Source: Aquimarina sp. AU474 (GTDB lineage Bacteria; Bacteroidota; Bacteroidia; Flavobacteriales; Flavobacteriaceae). From it: 64,000 nucleotides of DNA. The DNA lies in NCBI RefSeq assembly GCF_900312815.1, contig NZ_OMPE01000006.1, positions 310,001-374,000 of the forward strand, read 5' to 3'. Below are positions 62,307 to 64,000 of the stretch, one piece after another. Positions within the stretch are counted from its first letter, which is position 1, and every line of letters starts with the position of its first letter. The translations under genes were made by a program, and so were the position numbers. The notes below the pieces were generated by a model, which searched no databases, was not told where the DNA came from, and saw only the letters and a list, made by a program, of their open reading frames with translations.

Positions 62307-64000
62307 ATGATTAGATATTTTAAGAAAATAATCCCTTTTGTCTGCTTAAGTATTGTGAGTTGGGGAATCACAGCTCAAGAGAAAGAGAATGAAACCCTTG
62401 AAACAGAACGTGTGGTTATTGTAAAAGCATATACACCTACGATTAGTGATGCATTTAAAGTAAAATCCACGCCTGTACTTAATGATTCTATAACACAACA
62501 AAAAAAACAAATTAGATATAGTATTTTCTCTGTTCCCGTAGCATCGACTTATACTCCGGCCAAAGGACGTGCTGCCAATATAGATAGGCCAAAACCTATA
62601 AAAATATATGATAACTATGCGACTTTAGGTTTTGGAAATTTTACATCAGTATTAGCAGAGTTTTATAGCAATTTTCAGATAAATCGATCCGATAATATCG
62701 GGGTATATTTACACCATAATTCTTCTCAGGGTGGAATAGAGGATGTACAACTGGATGATAAGTTTTATAATACTTCATTAGATTTTAATTATACCTCGCG
62801 TAATAGAGATTATACGTATGGGATAGAGATAGGAGCAGAGCATCAACTGTATAATTGGTATGGACTACCAGAAACTCCTGGATTTACCCCAGAAGAGATC
62901 AGCGCTATTGATCCACAACAAAATTACTATGGAGCAAAACTAGGAGGAAAACTTCAATTTGATGATTTATATTTTAAAAGGGCCACATTAAAATATAGAT
63001 TCTTCGGGGATGCTTTAAGTTCGATTGAACATCATGTAGTTACTAAACCTACTTTTGAGTTTGAAGTAGGAAATTCTTTAATCACCACCAACTTTATCGT
63101 AGATTATCTAAATGGTAATTTTGAACGAGATATTGATCAGGCATTGCAAACTCCTAATAACTACGGTATCCTTAATTTGGGAGTTAACCCAAGTTTAGTA
63201 ATACTTAGAGATAACCTAACGGTAAATTTGGGAGCAGCTATATATTATAGTATTGATACAGAAAATACTGATAATGATTTTTTTGTATACCCAAAAGTTA
63301 CTGCTTCGTATAGATTAGCAGATGATCATGTAATTGCTTACGGAGGTCTCGAAGGTGAACTGCATCAAAACACGTATAGAGATGCTGTTTTACAAAACCC
63401 GTTTGTATCTCCTACTTTGATTATAGAGCCTACAAATGCTTTATATGATGCTTATTTTGGACTAAAAGGTAAGATATCAGATGTAGTGAGTTATAATTTT
63501 AGAGGTAGTTATTTATCTGAAGATGAGAAACCACTATTCGTTAATAATACACGAGCAGTGATCCCATTACAGGGATATGATAATGGTAATTCATTTTCGT
63601 ATCGTTATGATGATGTAATTACAATATCGGGATATGGAGAACTTAATTTTGAGATTAATAAGAAATTTAAATTAGGAGCAACAGCAGAGTATTTTAATTA
63701 TGAAAGTGAAGATGAGCAAGAAGCTTGGAATTTGCCTGAGCTTAAAGCATCTGTACTTTTGGATTATCAAATTAACAAACAGTGGTTTTTGGGGGCACAA
63801 TTATTTTATGTTGGTGAACGTAAAGATATTAATAATGCAATAGTAGCATTGCCTTCTTCTCCTGTACCTACCATAACACTAGATAGTTATTTCGATGCAA
63901 ATGTGAACGTAGGTTATCGATTAAACGATCAGCTATCTTTCTTTGTTAAAGGAAATAACCTGGCAGGAGAAAATTATGAGCGTTGGGTTAATTTCCCCGT
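62307..64000 (+). CDS. TonB-dependent-receptor-like outer-membrane protein, cut by window edge
   Basis: ATG at 62307 opens at least 564 codons without stop to the window end. Signal peptide MIRYFKKIIPFVCLSIVSWG-ITAQ. The typical TonB plug signatures are not visible; instead a periplasmic-side segment (ETERVVIVKAYTPTISDAFKV) leads into many alternating barrel strands such as YATLGFGNFTSVLAEFYSNF and FKLGATAEYFNYESE. The last visible part, NVNVGYRLNDQLSFFVKGNN-LAGENYERW, is the C-terminal signature of TonB-dependent receptors. It starts 28 bp after the TPR gene. Substrate unknown. Confidence 0.85.
   Translation, partial: MIRYFKKIIPFVCLSIVSWGITAQEKENETLETERVVIVKAYTPTISDAFKVKSTPVLNDSITQQKKQIRYSIFSVPVASTYTPAKGRAANIDRPKPIKIYDNYATLGFGNFTSVLAEFYSNFQINRSDNIGVYLHHNSSQGGIEDVQLDDKFYNTSLDFNYTSRNRDYTYGIEIGAEHQLYNWYGLPETPGFTPEEISAIDPQQNYYGAKLGGKLQFDDLYFKRATLKYRFFGDALSSIEHHVVTKPTFEFEVGNSLITTNFIVDYLNGNFERDIDQALQTPNNYGILNLGVNPSLVILRDNLTVNLGAAIYYSIDTENTDNDFFVYPKVTASYRLADDHVIAYGGLEGELHQNTYRDAVLQNPFVSPTLIIEPTNALYDAYFGLKGKISDVVSYNFRGSYLSEDEKPLFVNNTRAVIPLQGYDNGNSFSYRYDDVITISGYGELNFEINKKFKLGATAEYFNYESEDEQEAWNLPELKASVLLDYQINKQWFLGAQLFYVGERKDINNAIVALPSSPVPTITLDSYFDANVNVGYRLNDQLSFFVKGNNLAGENYERWVNFP

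Overview
The window looks like a chromosomal segment of a marine flavobacterium (Bacteroidota, Flavobacteriaceae; an Aquimarina-like genus is a guess from gene content). The DNA is AT-rich. Starts lack Shine-Dalgarno sequences and are preceded by A/T-rich leaders. Many promoters fit the Bacteroidota pattern TTG-N20-TAnnTTTG. One large enzyme carries a C-terminal type IX secretion signal, and there are many lipoproteins, a SecDF fusion and a partial TonB-receptor-like barrel. I saw no rRNA, tRNA, CRISPR array, transposase or phage gene.

Layout. 1-5.1 kb: 3' part-truncated kynureninase, a lipoprotein, and a group of small genes (cupredoxin-like, AhpD-like, a 53-aa ORF, a secreted protein, DoxX-like) beside an AraC-family regulator. 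Three near-identical 26-bp operator candidates lie at exactly the same distance from three -7 elements. 5.1-13.7 kb: hydrolase, acetyltransferase, a coupled 81-aa/262-aa pair of unknown function, an SGNH hydrolase with a membrane partner, and a signalling-redox cluster (cNMP-binding histidine kinase, response-regulator/thioredoxin-reductase fusion, UBP zinc finger). 13.9-23.2 kb: mostly housekeeping and small metabolic genes (methyltransferase, ALDH plus sterol-desaturase-like hydroxylase, RluF, HerA-like ATPase, RidA-like lipoprotein). 23.3-26.6 kb: queE followed by an array of six tiny genes. 26.6-44 kb: DUF2911, asnB, an astacin-like protease, gyrB, a beta-propeller protein, an M16 peptidase, mdh and secDF. 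44-48 kb: a secreted GH57 enzyme with starch-binding modules. 48-55 kb: a creD locus with its own winged-helix regulator and two matching operators, then kdsA. 55-64 kb: typA, a seventh copy of the tiny peptide gene, a candidate ncRNA, ftsE, a TPR protein and the start of a TonB-receptor-like barrel.

Most notable: seven genes, each encoding a peptide of exactly 32 residues, align without gaps. They share F18, L22-P23, A25 and A29 and a C-terminal core of the type FLKDLPGASRYAMRK. Six stand in tandem at 24.1-26.45 kb, and most have their own promoter and hairpin terminator. Two of them sit on a 493-bp tandem duplication that also copied the last 14 codons of queE. The seventh is alone at 57.6 kb, facing typA, downstream of a probable small RNA with repeated CCCCAAAA motifs. 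Synonymous codon differences in the conserved core show that the peptide sequence itself is under selection. I do not recognise the family. A membrane-active or secreted peptide (signal, toxin or antimicrobial) is an inference only.
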